Assembly (NCBI GenBank): GCA_034669145.1
Contig: JAXDNY010000099.1
Coordinates: 1 to 64,000, forward strand
Reading direction: 5' to 3'
From: PALSA-894 sp034669145
Lineage (GTDB): Bacteria; Pseudomonadota; Alphaproteobacteria; Rhizobiales; Xanthobacteraceae
DNA length: 64,000 bases
Shown: positions 16,113 to 26,997 of the stretch, in pieces
Layout of the letters: each line of letters starts with the position of its first letter
Numbering within the stretch: the first letter of the stretch is position 1
Program-made: the position numbers and the translations under genes
Notes under the pieces: model-generated
What the model was told of the DNA's origin: nothing
What the model saw: only the letters and a program-made list of their open reading frames with translations
Database searches by the model: none

Positions 16113-17087
16113 CTACGTGCCTTCCGGCTTGATGTTCGCGGCCTTGATGATCGGCGTCCACTTGTCCATCTCGGCTTTGTGGAACGCGCCGAAGCCCTCC
16201 GGCGTCATTTGCTCGGCGCTCGGAAGCTCCTGTCCGATCTCGGCGAGCCGCTTCTGCACCGCCGGATCGGCGAGCGCGCCCGCAATTGCGGCGTTGAGTT
16301 TCGCGATGATGTCCTTCGGCGTGCCCTTTGGCGCCCACACGGCCTGCCAGATCGACACGTGAAAACCCGGCAAGCCCGCTTCGTCGACCGTCGGAATGTC
16401 CGGCGCGGAGGCGAGGCGCTGCTTTGCCGTCACCGCATAGGCGCGCACGCCGCCGCCCTTGGCGGTCGAGAGCGCGCCCGATGCCTGATCGATGATGATG
16501 TCGAGTTGCCCGCCGAGCACCTGTTGCAAGGCCGGCGCGGAGCCGCGGAACGGCACGAACGCGAACTTGTTGCCAGTGACGGTTTGCAGTGAAAGCCCGC
16601 TGATGTGCGGGGGGCTTGCGAGGCCGCCGGTGCCGAACGTCACGTTGTCGGGGTTCGCCTTCAGCCACGCAATCAACTCGGCCAAATTCTTCGCCGGCAG
16701 CGAATTGCGCGACATGATCAGCATCGGGCCATTCGCCAGCATCGAGATCGGTTCAAAGTCCTTCAGCGTGTCGTAGGTCAGCGGATAGACCGAGGCGTTG
16801 ACGACGTAGTGGTTCACGCCGCCGATGCCGATCGTGTAACCGTCCGGATCGGCACGCACCACGCGGCCCGTGCCGATCGTGCCGGAGGCGCCGCCGACGT
16901 TCTCGATGACGATGGTCTGGCCGAGGAGCTGCTGCGCGCGCGCCATCACGATGCGGCCGATGGTGTCGGTCGGTCCGCCGGCCGATGCCGGAACGATCGC
17001 AGTCACAGGGCGGGAGGGATAGCTCTGCGCGCTCGCGTGAGCGATGCCGCCGAGCGTTACAAGCGCCGCAACGAGCAATTTCCGCAT
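16113..17087 (-). CDS. Bug-family tripartite tricarboxylate receptor 1
   Basis: The 324-residue secreted receptor has a Sec leader (about 1-21, ending AHASAQ), then YPSRPVTAIVPASAGGPTDTIGR, IVIENVGGASGTIGTG and PDGYTIGIGG, all standard Bug features. ASTFG-like FGTGGLASPPH is the ligand loop. The ATG at 17087 has GGGAGCC ahead. Bug proteins bind carboxylates for TctAB membrane partners, but none lie here. It sits between the peptide ABC genes and the enolase-superfamily gene in one run. Confidence 0.92.
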   Translation of the reverse strand: MRKLLVAALVTLGGIAHASAQSYPSRPVTAIVPASAGGPTDTIGRIVMARAQQLLGQTIVIENVGGASGTIGTGRVVRADPDGYTIGIGGVNHYVVNASVYPLTYDTLKDFEPISMLANGPMLIMSRNSLPAKNLAELIAWLKANPDNVTFGTGGLASPPHISGLSLQTVTGNKFAFVPFRGSAPALQQVLGGQLDIIIDQASGALSTAKGGGVRAYAVTAKQRLASAPDIPTVDEAGLPGFHVSIWQAVWAPKGTPKDIIAKLNAAIAGALADPAVQKRLAEIGQELPSAEQMTPEGFGAFHKAEMDKWTPIIKAANIKPEGT

Positions 17088-17133
17088 GTGAAACGGCTCC
17101 CTGAATCCTGCCGAGAGGCTAGCACGGAGCCGC

Positions 17134-18021
17134 TCAGGTCTTGAAGCGCGGGTCGAGATAGTCGCGCAGGCTATCGCCGAACAGGTTGAAGGCGAATACC
17201 GCAAGGCTGATCGCGGCGCCAGGGAACAGGATCATCCACGGCGCCTCGCGATAGAAGTCAGCCGCGTTCCCGGAGAGCATCAGGCCCCAGGCGGGTGTCG
17301 GCTCGGTGACGCCGAGGCCGAGGAACGAGAGCGAGGCTTCGAGCAGGATCGCCTGCGCGACGAACGCCGTGAACATGATCAGATACGGCGCGACCACGTT
17401 CGGCGCCATGTGGCGGAAGATGATGCGGCTGTTGGAATAGCCGGCCGCGCGCGCCGCATCCACATACGGCATCACGCGGATCGAGAGAGCGGCGGCGCGC
17501 ACCACGCGTGCGACGCGCGGCACGATCGGGATCGCGATCGCGTAAATCAGGTTCATGTCGATGCCGAACAACACCGACTTGCGCAGCGCAGCGACCACCA
17601 CCAGCGCCAGCACGATGATCGGGAACGCCAGCAGGATGTCGACGAAGCGCTGGATCCAGTCGTCGATTTTTCCGCCGAAGTAGGCCGACGCGACGCCGAG
17701 GATCGCCCCGATGGTCGAGCCGATGAACGAGGAGGTGAAGCCGATCACCAGCGCCGTGCGCGAACCCCAGATGATGCGCGAGAGGATATCGCGCCCGAAC
17801 GCGTCGGTGCCGGCCCAATGGTCCCACGAGGGCGGTGCCAGGATGGAGGAGAAGTCGATGTCGAGCGGGTTATAGGGCGAGACCAGTCCGGAGAACACGC
17901 CGGCGAACATCATCACGCAGATGATGACGAAGCTGATCGCGCCGAGCGGCTGCTGGCGCGTGAATTCCATCACCACGCTCGGCCGGCGCGGTATTGCGGA
18001 GGGGAGGGCTGCGACCGACAT
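17134..18021 (-). CDS. peptide-type ABC transporter permease, DppC/GsiD-like
   Basis: This 295-residue inner-membrane permease has about six helices. The N-terminal segment (residues about 25-50) is followed by the OppC-type motif HWAGTDAFGRDILSRI, and the ATPase-contact EAA loop appears as DAARAAGYSNSRIIFRHMAPN. The end GDSLRDYLDPRF is the family C-terminus. The start overlaps the upstream permease stop by one base (TGATG), so the two are coupled. Confidence 0.95.
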   Translation of the reverse strand: MSVAALPSAIPRRPSVVMEFTRQQPLGAISFVIICVMMFAGVFSGLVSPYNPLDIDFSSILAPPSWDHWAGTDAFGRDILSRIIWGSRTALVIGFTSSFIGSTIGAILGVASAYFGGKIDDWIQRFVDILLAFPIIVLALVVVAALRKSVLFGIDMNLIYAIAIPIVPRVARVVRAAALSIRVMPYVDAARAAGYSNSRIIFRHMAPNVVAPYLIMFTAFVAQAILLEASLSFLGLGVTEPTPAWGLMLSGNAADFYREAPWMILFPGAAISLAVFAFNLFGDSLRDYLDPRFKT

Positions 18022-18974
18022 CAGTGATACCGGATGCGCGGGTCGAACACCGCATAGAGCAGGTCGACCACGAGATTGATGACCACGTAGGCCGAGGCGA
18101 TCAGCATCACCATCGCCTGGATCAGCGTGAAGTCGTTGCGCGAGACGCTCTGCACGAACAGCATGCCGATGCCGTTGAGGTTGAACACCTGCTCGGTGAC
18201 GACGAGTCCGCCGATCAGGAACGCGAACTCGATGCCGATGACGGTAATGGCGGGCAGCAGCGCGTTGCGCAGCGCGTGACGCGAGATCACCATCTTCTCG
18301 AACACGCCTTTCGCGCGCGCGGTGCGGATGTAGTCCTCGTTCAGCACTTCGAGCAGCGAGGAGCGGATCATGCGCGCGACGACCGCGCAGTAGCGGTAGC
18401 CGACCGCGAGCGCGGGCCAGATCAATTGCGTGAGGTTGGCGATCGGATCGACATAGATCGGCGTGAAGGTGATCGGCGGCAGCCAGTTGAACAGATACAG
18501 CAGCGTGATCATGATCAGCATGCCGAACCAGAACGACGGGATCGACAGTCCGCCGATGGTGATGATGCGCACCGCGTAGTCGACCCAGGTGCCGCGCATC
18601 AGCGCGGCTGTTGTGCCTAGGGGTATCGCCAGCAGCACCGCGATGACGCTCGCCATGATGGCGACCTGCAGGGAGAGTTCGAGCCGGATCGCGATTTCTT
18701 CCGTCACCGGACGGTCGGTCCACATCGACCTGCCGAGGTCGAGTGTCGCCAGTCCCACCATCCAGTCCTTGAACTGGTAGATGAGCGGCTTGTCGAGACC
18801 GAGCCGGTGGCGCTCCATCTCGATCGTTTGCTGGGACACGTTGCCACCGTCGCCGCGCAGCTTGATCTCCACCACGTCGCCCGGAATGACGCGCAGCATG
18901 AAGAACACGAGCACCGCCACCCCGAACAGGGTCGGGATCATCAGCAGCACGCGGTTGATGGTGTAGCGGAGCAT
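18021..18974 (-). CDS. peptide-type ABC transporter permease, DppB/GsiC-like
   Basis: The 317-residue permease opens with LRYTINRVLLMIPTLFGVAV and FFMLRVIPGDV, as DppB proteins do. It has about six helices, and the EAA loop is YIRTARAKGVFEKMVISRHALRN, here divided by the conserved glycine. The last segment ends AVFDPRIRYH. The ATG at 18974 is preceded by a purine-rich site (GAAGAAAGAAAGAGA). A long in-frame extension upstream is only repeat DNA. Confidence 0.95.
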   Translation of the reverse strand: MLRYTINRVLLMIPTLFGVAVLVFFMLRVIPGDVVEIKLRGDGGNVSQQTIEMERHRLGLDKPLIYQFKDWMVGLATLDLGRSMWTDRPVTEEIAIRLELSLQVAIMASVIAVLLAIPLGTTAALMRGTWVDYAVRIITIGGLSIPSFWFGMLIMITLLYLFNWLPPITFTPIYVDPIANLTQLIWPALAVGYRYCAVVARMIRSSLLEVLNEDYIRTARAKGVFEKMVISRHALRNALLPAITVIGIEFAFLIGGLVVTEQVFNLNGIGMLFVQSVSRNDFTLIQAMVMLIASAYVVINLVVDLLYAVFDPRIRYH

Positions 18975-18984
18975 TCTCTTTCTT

Positions 18985-19133
18985 TCTTCCCCTCTCCCGC
19001 TTGCGGGAGAGGGTGCTGAACCGTCGACGCGGAGCGAAGACGGTGAGGCGGGAGAGGGAGGTTCGTTAGGTGACAGGCCCTCTCCCGGCTCGCTTCGCTC
19101 GCCACCCTCTCCCGCAAGCGGGAGAGGGGAAAG
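18985..19133. repeat. dispersed palindromic repeat, family A copy 2
   Basis: The outer arms CCCTCTCCCGCTTGCGGGAGAG and its mirror near 19110-19130 enclose smaller hairpins. It lies between the binding-protein and permease genes of one operon, so transcription must pass through it or be reduced there. Confidence 0.85.
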
Positions 19134-19150
19134 CAAGCATCAGCGGCGCG

Positions 19151-20749
19151 TTACGTATTCAACCACACCTCTTCGAGCTGGGCGCCGAGATTGTGGCTCG
19201 GCGACATCTTCCAACCCATCACGGTCTTGTGGCTCGGCACGATGCGGTGCCACCACAGCAGCGGTTGCTGATAGGCCTGCTCGAAGGTGCGTTTCTCGAA
19301 CGCACGGATCAGCGCCTTGCGCTTCTCCGGATCGCGCTCGCGCAAATGATCGTCGTAGATCTGGTCGAGCTCGGTGTCCTTGTGGCGCGAGCGGTTCTCC
19401 GGCGCGCGCGCGAGCGAGAGATACTTGGCGAGCCCGAGGCTTGAGTCGTCCATGAACAGGTTGGAGAAGTCGATCGCCACGTCATGATTGCCGGCGTTCA
19501 TCGTTGCGAGATACGGGCCGGTATCGGACTGCTTGTGCTCGACCTCGACGCCGATCTGGCGCCACTGGTCGACCAGGAAGATGCCGGCCGGCGTGTAGGG
19601 CATCGCAAGATTGCGATTCCACAAGACGAACTTGAGGTTTTCCTGGCCTGCCTCCTTCAGGAGCTTCTTGGCCTCCTCGCGCGACGCCTTGATGTCCTTG
19701 GAGAAGCCCGGGAGCTTGACGAGCTCAACTTCCGGCGTCGCGAACGGCGAACCGGGGCGAATCACGCCGCCGACGGAGCGCAATGTGGAAATGCGCGAGA
19801 GGCCCTGGCTGCCGCCCCAGCGGTCGATCGCCATCAGCAGCGCACGGCGCACGCGGACGTCGTCGAACGGCTTCTTCTCGACGTTGAAGCAGACCAGCAG
19901 ATTGAGTGTCCAGCTCGACTCCTCGATGCGGATCCTGTCGCCCATCGCCTGCACGAGGCGGTCGCGCTCGGCCGGCGAGATGCCGCGGAATTCCGCCAGC
20001 ACCTGCGCGCCCTGGATCGCATTGAGCATCGCGGCCGCCTGCAGCGTGAACACGCCCTTGAAGCCGTCGAGATAAGGCATGCCCTTCTTGAAATAATTCT
20101 CGTTGCGCTTGCCCGCGACGTTGGAGCCCTTGACGTGCTCGACGAAGACGAATGGCCCGGTGCCGTTGATCTTGGTCTTCGGCCCGTTCGGGTCGGCGGC
20201 AAGGTCCTTGGCCGAATAGATCACGTTCCATGGGCTAGCGAAGTGCTCGAGCATCGAGGCGTTCACCGCCTTCATCTTGAAGATGATGGTGAGCGGGTCG
20301 GGCGTCTCGATCGTGCCGATGTCGGTGAATGTCGCCTGCCGCGTCGACACGACACCCTGCGGCGGATTGCGCAGCCGGTCATAGCTCGCCTTCACGTCGG
20401 CCGTGGTCAGATCGGTGCCGTCATGGAATTTGACGCCGGGGTGGAGCTTGAACGTGTAGGTCATCAGGTCGGGCGCGACCGTCCACGAGGCCGCGAGATC
20501 GCCCTGCACCTCGGGGAATTTGTCGAGATCGAAACGCAGCAGGGTTGAATAGAACGGTGCCGCGAAATGCAGCGTCGCATAGGTGTCGCTGCCGTGATTG
20601 TCGTAATGCGGCGTCTCGGCGCTGATGGCGAATTGCAGCGTGCCGCCTTTTTTGGGACTTTGCGCATGCGCTTCGGGTACGGCACCGCCTAGAGCGAAGG
20701 CCGCCGCTCCGGTCATCAAGGCGGAGCGTCTGGTTACGCGTGAGTTCAT
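19151..20749 (-). CDS. peptide-type ABC transporter substrate-binding protein (SBP family 5)
   Basis: This 532-residue periplasmic protein captures the substrate for the DppB/DppC/ATPase system. The leader VTRRSALMTGAAAFALGGA fits a Tat signal with cleavage after AHAQ. Family 5 features are KKGGTLQFAISAETPHYDN, YTFKLHPGVKFHDGTDLTTADVK and GTGPFVFVEHVKGSNV. The ATG at 20749 follows a near-perfect AGGAGG. The ligand could be a peptide, opine or other small organic nutrient; family 5 does not decide this. Confidence 0.94.
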   Translation of the reverse strand: MNSRVTRRSALMTGAAAFALGGAVPEAHAQSPKKGGTLQFAISAETPHYDNHGSDTYATLHFAAPFYSTLLRFDLDKFPEVQGDLAASWTVAPDLMTYTFKLHPGVKFHDGTDLTTADVKASYDRLRNPPQGVVSTRQATFTDIGTIETPDPLTIIFKMKAVNASMLEHFASPWNVIYSAKDLAADPNGPKTKINGTGPFVFVEHVKGSNVAGKRNENYFKKGMPYLDGFKGVFTLQAAAMLNAIQGAQVLAEFRGISPAERDRLVQAMGDRIRIEESSWTLNLLVCFNVEKKPFDDVRVRRALLMAIDRWGGSQGLSRISTLRSVGGVIRPGSPFATPEVELVKLPGFSKDIKASREEAKKLLKEAGQENLKFVLWNRNLAMPYTPAGIFLVDQWRQIGVEVEHKQSDTGPYLATMNAGNHDVAIDFSNLFMDDSSLGLAKYLSLARAPENRSRHKDTELDQIYDDHLRERDPEKRKALIRAFEKRTFEQAYQQPLLWWHRIVPSHKTVMGWKMSPSHNLGAQLEEVWLNT

Positions 20750-20805
20750 CCTGCTTCCTCCTGCGCTCGCATGTTTCTTTCGCGTCGCCCCGCGAAGTAC
20801 GCACA

Positions 20806-22863
<2,058 letters not shown>

Positions 22864-23034
22864 CCTAATGGCGCAGTTTTTGCGTGTTCTTGTGCCCTTA
22901 GCGGGCAGCCTATACCTGATAGCCTGTCCGGCGGCCAAAGGAAAACCTTGGGCCCGCGACAATTGGGCTAAAGGCGGCTCGCGCCTATCTTTTCGGCATC
23001 GGAAACTGCGCCGCATGCGGGGATCAAGACTGGC

Positions 23035-24387
23035 ATGAACACCTCGTTCTTCGGTGAGATGCTGCAGACTATCTCGGAGCGCGGCCGTGCGCTGATGGAC
23101 CGCGCGCGCGACCGGCGCGGTGACGCTGCGTCACGTTCGCACAGTCTGGTGGAGTTGTGCGACGAACTGCTGTCCGGCCGCGGCGAAGCCTCCGGCGTCG
23201 CGCTCGCACGCGAGATTTTCGGCGTCTACGACGAACTGACCACCGGCCCGCGCATCGCCTTCTTCGAGGCGCTCTCGACCCGTTTCGGGGTCGACCGCGA
23301 GCGCATCGACGCCGCGGTCGATGCCTGGGCGCGCGAGGGCACCGACGAAGCCGCCGCCGAACTGCACCTTGCCGCCGAGCCGCGCCGCCAGGAGCTGTTC
23401 CGCCGGCTCAATCTCGCGCCCGGAGGGACGAGGGCGCTGGTCGCCATGCGCGAAGACCTGATGGACGCGATGGTGCATCGCGACGACCTGTCGCCCGTCG
23501 ACCAGGATTTCGTGCATCTGTTTTCCTCATGGTTCAATCGCGGCTTCCTGGTGCTGCGTCGCATCGACTGGTCGACGCCCGCGATCATTCTGGAAAAGAT
23601 CATCCGCTACGAGGCGGTTCATCAGATTCGCGACTGGGACGATCTGCGCCGCCGCATCGATCCGCCCGACCGGCGTTGTTACGCGTTCTTTCATCCGGCG
23701 CTGAACGATGAGCCGCTGATCTTCGTCGAGGTGGCGTTCACCAACGGCATCCCGCGCGCGATCGCGCCGATCCTGAGAATGGATGGGACCACGCTTGCGC
23801 CAGAGAGTGCGAACACCGCGGTGTTCTATTCGATCTCCAACTGCCAGCGCGGCTTGAGCGGGGTGAGCTTCGGCAGCTTCCTCATCAAGCAGGTGGTGGA
23901 AGAGGTCTCGCGCGAGTTTCCGCGCCTGTCTAACTTCGTGACCCTCTCGCCGGCGCCGGGCTTTGCCTCATGGCTTGCACGCGAGCGCACCGGCAACAAT
24001 CCGATCCTGCTGCCGGAAGATCTCGCGGCGTTGAGCGAGCTCGACAAGCCCGATTGGTGGCAGGACGGCGCTGCCGAGCGGCTGCAGGAGCCGCTGTTGC
24101 AGGCCGCCGCGACCTATTTCCTGAGTGCCCGCAACCGCAACGGTGGCGCGCTCGATCCGGTCGCGCGCTTCCACCTCGGCAATGGGGCGCGGCTGGAGCA
24201 GCTCAACGTGCTCGCCGATCTTTCCGAGAAGGGTCTCGCGCAGTCGCACGGCCTGATGGTGAACTATCTCTACGACATCGACGACATCGAGAAGAACCAT
24301 GAGGCCTACGCGGAAGCCCGCACCATCGTGGCGGCCGGCGGCATCCGCAAGCGCGCCAGGGCGCCGAGGGAACTGGTGAAGGTGTAA
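23035..24387 (+). CDS. malonyl-CoA decarboxylase
   Basis: The 450-residue enzyme converts malonyl-CoA to acetyl-CoA and CO2. An N-terminal helical domain (to about residue 165) is followed by the acetyltransferase-like catalytic domain. Conserved parts are RRCYAFFHPALNDEPLIFVEVA, GLSGVSFGSFLIKQV, TLSPAPGFASWL and SHGLMVNYLYD; the last two contain the serine and histidine positions expected for catalysis in this family. It is divergent from the ABC genes and precedes a CaiB CoA-transferase. That would allow growth on malonate if the transferase makes malonyl-CoA, but this is inference. No MatB ligase is nearby. Confidence 0.94.
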   Translation: MNTSFFGEMLQTISERGRALMDRARDRRGDAASRSHSLVELCDELLSGRGEASGVALAREIFGVYDELTTGPRIAFFEALSTRFGVDRERIDAAVDAWAREGTDEAAAELHLAAEPRRQELFRRLNLAPGGTRALVAMREDLMDAMVHRDDLSPVDQDFVHLFSSWFNRGFLVLRRIDWSTPAIILEKIIRYEAVHQIRDWDDLRRRIDPPDRRCYAFFHPALNDEPLIFVEVAFTNGIPRAIAPILRMDGTTLAPESANTAVFYSISNCQRGLSGVSFGSFLIKQVVEEVSREFPRLSNFVTLSPAPGFASWLARERTGNNPILLPEDLAALSELDKPDWWQDGAAERLQEPLLQAAATYFLSARNRNGGALDPVARFHLGNGARLEQLNVLADLSEKGLAQSHGLMVNYLYDIDDIEKNHEAYAEARTIVAAGGIRKRARAPRELVKV

Positions 24388-24397
24388 GTCCCTCCGC

Positions 24398-24512
24398 CGT
24401 CATTCCGGCCGAGCGGAGCGAGGGCCGGAATCCATAACCACGACTCTCACGACATCGCACCGCCTGGGGTTATGGATTCCGGGCTCGCCGCTGCGCGGCG
24501 CCCCGGAATGAC
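24398..24512. repeat. dispersed palindromic repeat, family C copy 1
   Basis: The ends CGTCATTCCGGCC and GCCCCGGAATGAC, and inner arms GGAATCCATAACC and GGGTTATGGATTCC, form a long nested hairpin. Another copy lies at 42797-42913. Confidence 0.85.
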
Positions 24513-25679
24513 CTACTCCCCAATCTCTCTGAGAATCTCCGCCGTATGCTGCCCTAACCTTGGCGCCGGGTTCGGCGAAGCCATCGGCTCGCCGTCGAGC
24601 ATGATCGGCGTGCGCACGCCGGGAACGGAGCCTGCTTTCGCCGCATCGGTCTTGGGACGGATCTGCATGCCGCGATGCTTGACCTGCGGGTCCTCGAACA
24701 CCTGATCGAGATCGTTGATCGGACCCGCCGGCACGCCGACCGCTTCGAGTTTCTCCAAAAGATCGTCGCGCTTGAACTTTTTCGTCAGCCCGGAGAGATG
24801 CGCGACAAGCTTGGCGCGGTTGTTCAGCCGGTCCTTGTTGACGAGGTATTCGGGGTTGTTTGCAAGCTCCGGCTCGCCCAGCACGGTGACGAGCTTGCCG
24901 TACTGCGAGTCGTTTCCCGTCGCAATGATGATGTGGCCGTCGGCCACGGGAAACACCTGATACGGCACGATGTTCGGATGCGCATTGCCGATCCGCTTGG
25001 GTGGCACGCCGGAGGCCAGATAGTTCATCGCCTGATTGGCCAGCACGCCGACCGTCGAATCGACCAGCGCCGTATCCACATAGCCGCCTTTGCCGGTGCG
25101 CTCGCGCCGCTGCAATGCCGCCAGAATTCCGATCACCGAATAAACGCCGGTGAAGATGTCCGACACGGGCACGCCCGCGCGCGTCGGCTCGCCGTCCGCC
25201 GTCCCGGTGAGCGCCATGAAGCCGCCGATGCCCTGCGCCATCAGGTCGTAGCCGGCGCGCGAGGCGTGCGGACCGGTCTGGCCGAAGCCGGTCACCGAGC
25301 AATAGATCAGCCGCGGACAGGAGGGCGCGAGGCTCGCGTAGTCGAGCCCGAATTTGGCGAGCCCGCCCACCTTGAAGTTCTCAATGAGAATATCGGACTT
25401 CGCGGCGAGCTTGCGCACGATGCGCTTGCCGTCCTCGGCCTCGAAATCGCACTCGATCGAGCGCTTGCCGCGATTGGTCGAATGGAAATAGGCGGCGCCG
25501 AGATTTCCGTCCTTGCCCTCGATGAACGGCGGGCCCCAGGCACGCGTGTCGTCGCCGGTCTTGGAACGCTCGACCTTGATCACGTCCGCGCCGAGATCGG
25601 CCAGCACCTGGCCCGCCCACGGGCCGGCAAGAATGCGGGCAAGCTCCAGCACGCGAACACCAGCCAACGGACCCGGCAT
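24513..25679 (-). CDS. CaiB/BaiF CoA-transferase, paralogue 2
   Basis: The 388-residue class III CoA-transferase is closely related to the one at 13766-14938 along its whole length. It has the same opening (GPLAGVRVLELARILAGP), NFKVGGLAKFGLDY and catalytic-aspartate segment YVDTALVDSTVG. The ATG at 25679 has GAGGAA ahead. It converges on malonyl-CoA decarboxylase and is divergent from a Bug receptor gene. CoA transfer to a dicarboxylate would link these genes, though the substrate is not shown. Confidence 0.92.
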   Translation of the reverse strand: MPGPLAGVRVLELARILAGPWAGQVLADLGADVIKVERSKTGDDTRAWGPPFIEGKDGNLGAAYFHSTNRGKRSIECDFEAEDGKRIVRKLAAKSDILIENFKVGGLAKFGLDYASLAPSCPRLIYCSVTGFGQTGPHASRAGYDLMAQGIGGFMALTGTADGEPTRAGVPVSDIFTGVYSVIGILAALQRRERTGKGGYVDTALVDSTVGVLANQAMNYLASGVPPKRIGNAHPNIVPYQVFPVADGHIIIATGNDSQYGKLVTVLGEPELANNPEYLVNKDRLNNRAKLVAHLSGLTKKFKRDDLLEKLEAVGVPAGPINDLDQVFEDPQVKHRGMQIRPKTDAAKAGSVPGVRTPIMLDGEPMASPNPAPRLGQHTAEILREIGE

Positions 25680-25858
25680 CGTTTCCTCATCGACAGTTGC
25701 GCGGCGGAAGGCGCCGCGAAACGGCGTTGTGTGGCCCGAGACGGAAGTCTTGTCCATAGGTCCCGGCCGGCCTCCGGCGCAGCGGCATTCGCCGCATGGA
25801 CCGCCCGCGCCGCCCCGGTTAAAGTTCGCCGCAACGGCGACACAACTTGAGGAAACCC

Positions 25859-26836
25859 ATGGATCGGCGAAGCCTGCTTGCGTTTGCGGCCCTGACGGCA
25901 CTCGGCATCCAGCCCGTACAAGCCCAAACCTCAGCCCAATCCTGGCCACAGCGCTCAGTGCGTTTCCTCGTGCCTCTTGGGCCCGGCTCGGGCGTCGACA
26001 TCACCGCGCGGCTGATCGCCGACAAGCTTTCCGCCAAGTGGGGCAAGCCGGTCGTGGTCGAAAACAAGCCGGGTGGGGACGCCATCGTGGCGATCACGGC
26101 TTTCACCGGCGCGAACGACGACCACGTGCTGCTGATGGCGCCGACCTCCACGTTCACGGCGCACCCGTTCCTGCACGAAAAGCTGCCCTACGACATGAAG
26201 GAACTCGTGCCGATCGCGCGCGTGAGCAATACGGTGATCGCCGTGGGCGTGCCCGCCTCGCTCGGCGTCAACTCGATGGACGACCTGCTCAAGCGCGCCA
26301 AGGCCGAACCCGGCAAGCTGAACATGGCGTCGGCGACCGGCGCGAACGATTTCGTCGTGACCGGATTCCTGAAGCACGCGAACGCGGACATCGCACGCGT
26401 GCCTTATCGCGACACCGTGCAGGCGATCAACGATCTCGCCGAGGGGCGCATTCAGCTTTACGTCGCCGCTTACGCGATCTTGCGGCCGCAGGTGCAAGCC
26501 GGGAAGGTGAAGGCGATCGCTCTACTGAACAACGAGCGCGCACCGATGCTGCCCGACGTGCCGACCGTACGTGAGGCCGGCAGCCCCGGACTTTCGATGG
26601 ACGGGCTGGTCGGCCTGTTCGGTCCAAAGGACATGCCGAAAGACGTGCGCGACCGCATTGCCGCCGATGTGATCGCGGCAGCCTCCGATCCCGACGTCGC
26701 AGCAAGGATCGGTGGCACCGGTCAGATCGTCCGTCCGGGCGGCGCCGATGAGTTCGCCAGGGAGATCGATCTGCAGATCAAGATCGTCTCCGACTCGGCG
26801 GCCGCGGCCGGTGTGAAGCGGATGCTGCAGAACTAA
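25859..26836 (+). CDS. Bug-family tripartite tricarboxylate receptor 2
   Basis: This 325-residue secreted receptor has a leader (DRRSLLAFAALTALGIQPVQAQ), then WPQRSVRFLVPLGPGSGVDITAR, VVENKPGGDAIVAI and GKLNMASATGANDF. It has the family shape but diverges from the other two receptors in the window. The ATG at 25859 has GAGGAAA ahead. It is divergent from the CaiB gene and upstream of the amidohydrolase. No TctAB genes are present. Confidence 0.9.
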   Translation: MDRRSLLAFAALTALGIQPVQAQTSAQSWPQRSVRFLVPLGPGSGVDITARLIADKLSAKWGKPVVVENKPGGDAIVAITAFTGANDDHVLLMAPTSTFTAHPFLHEKLPYDMKELVPIARVSNTVIAVGVPASLGVNSMDDLLKRAKAEPGKLNMASATGANDFVVTGFLKHANADIARVPYRDTVQAINDLAEGRIQLYVAAYAILRPQVQAGKVKAIALLNNERAPMLPDVPTVREAGSPGLSMDGLVGLFGPKDMPKDVRDRIAADVIAAASDPDVAARIGGTGQIVRPGGADEFAREIDLQIKIVSDSAAAAGVKRMLQN

Positions 26837-26854
26837 TGGACATGCTGAGCTTGC

Positions 26855-26983
26855 GGCCATCCTTCGAGACGCCATGCTTCGCATGGCTCCTCAGGATGAG
26901 GTCTGAGTATTTCGCTGGCGCGCCACACCAAAACCTCATCCTGAGGAGCGAAGCCGAAGGCTGAGCGTCTCGAAGGATGGCCA
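26855..26983. repeat. dispersed palindromic repeat, family B copy 1
   Basis: The ends GGCCATCCTTCGAGACG and CGTCTCGAAGGATGGCC, and inner arms TCCTCAGGATGAGG and CCTCATCCTGAGGA, form a nested inverted repeat. Further copies are at 35821, 41866 and 43799. Confidence 0.87.
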
Positions 26984-26997
26984 CAGGCTGAGTACGC

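Noticed and set aside
18975..19136. N-terminal extension of the DppB-like permease
   Set aside because: It is translated repeat DNA, while ATG 18974 starts the normal first helix.
22864..23016. N-terminal extension of the double ABC ATPase
   Set aside because: The stretch looks non-coding and lies before the conserved start of the first ATPase domain.
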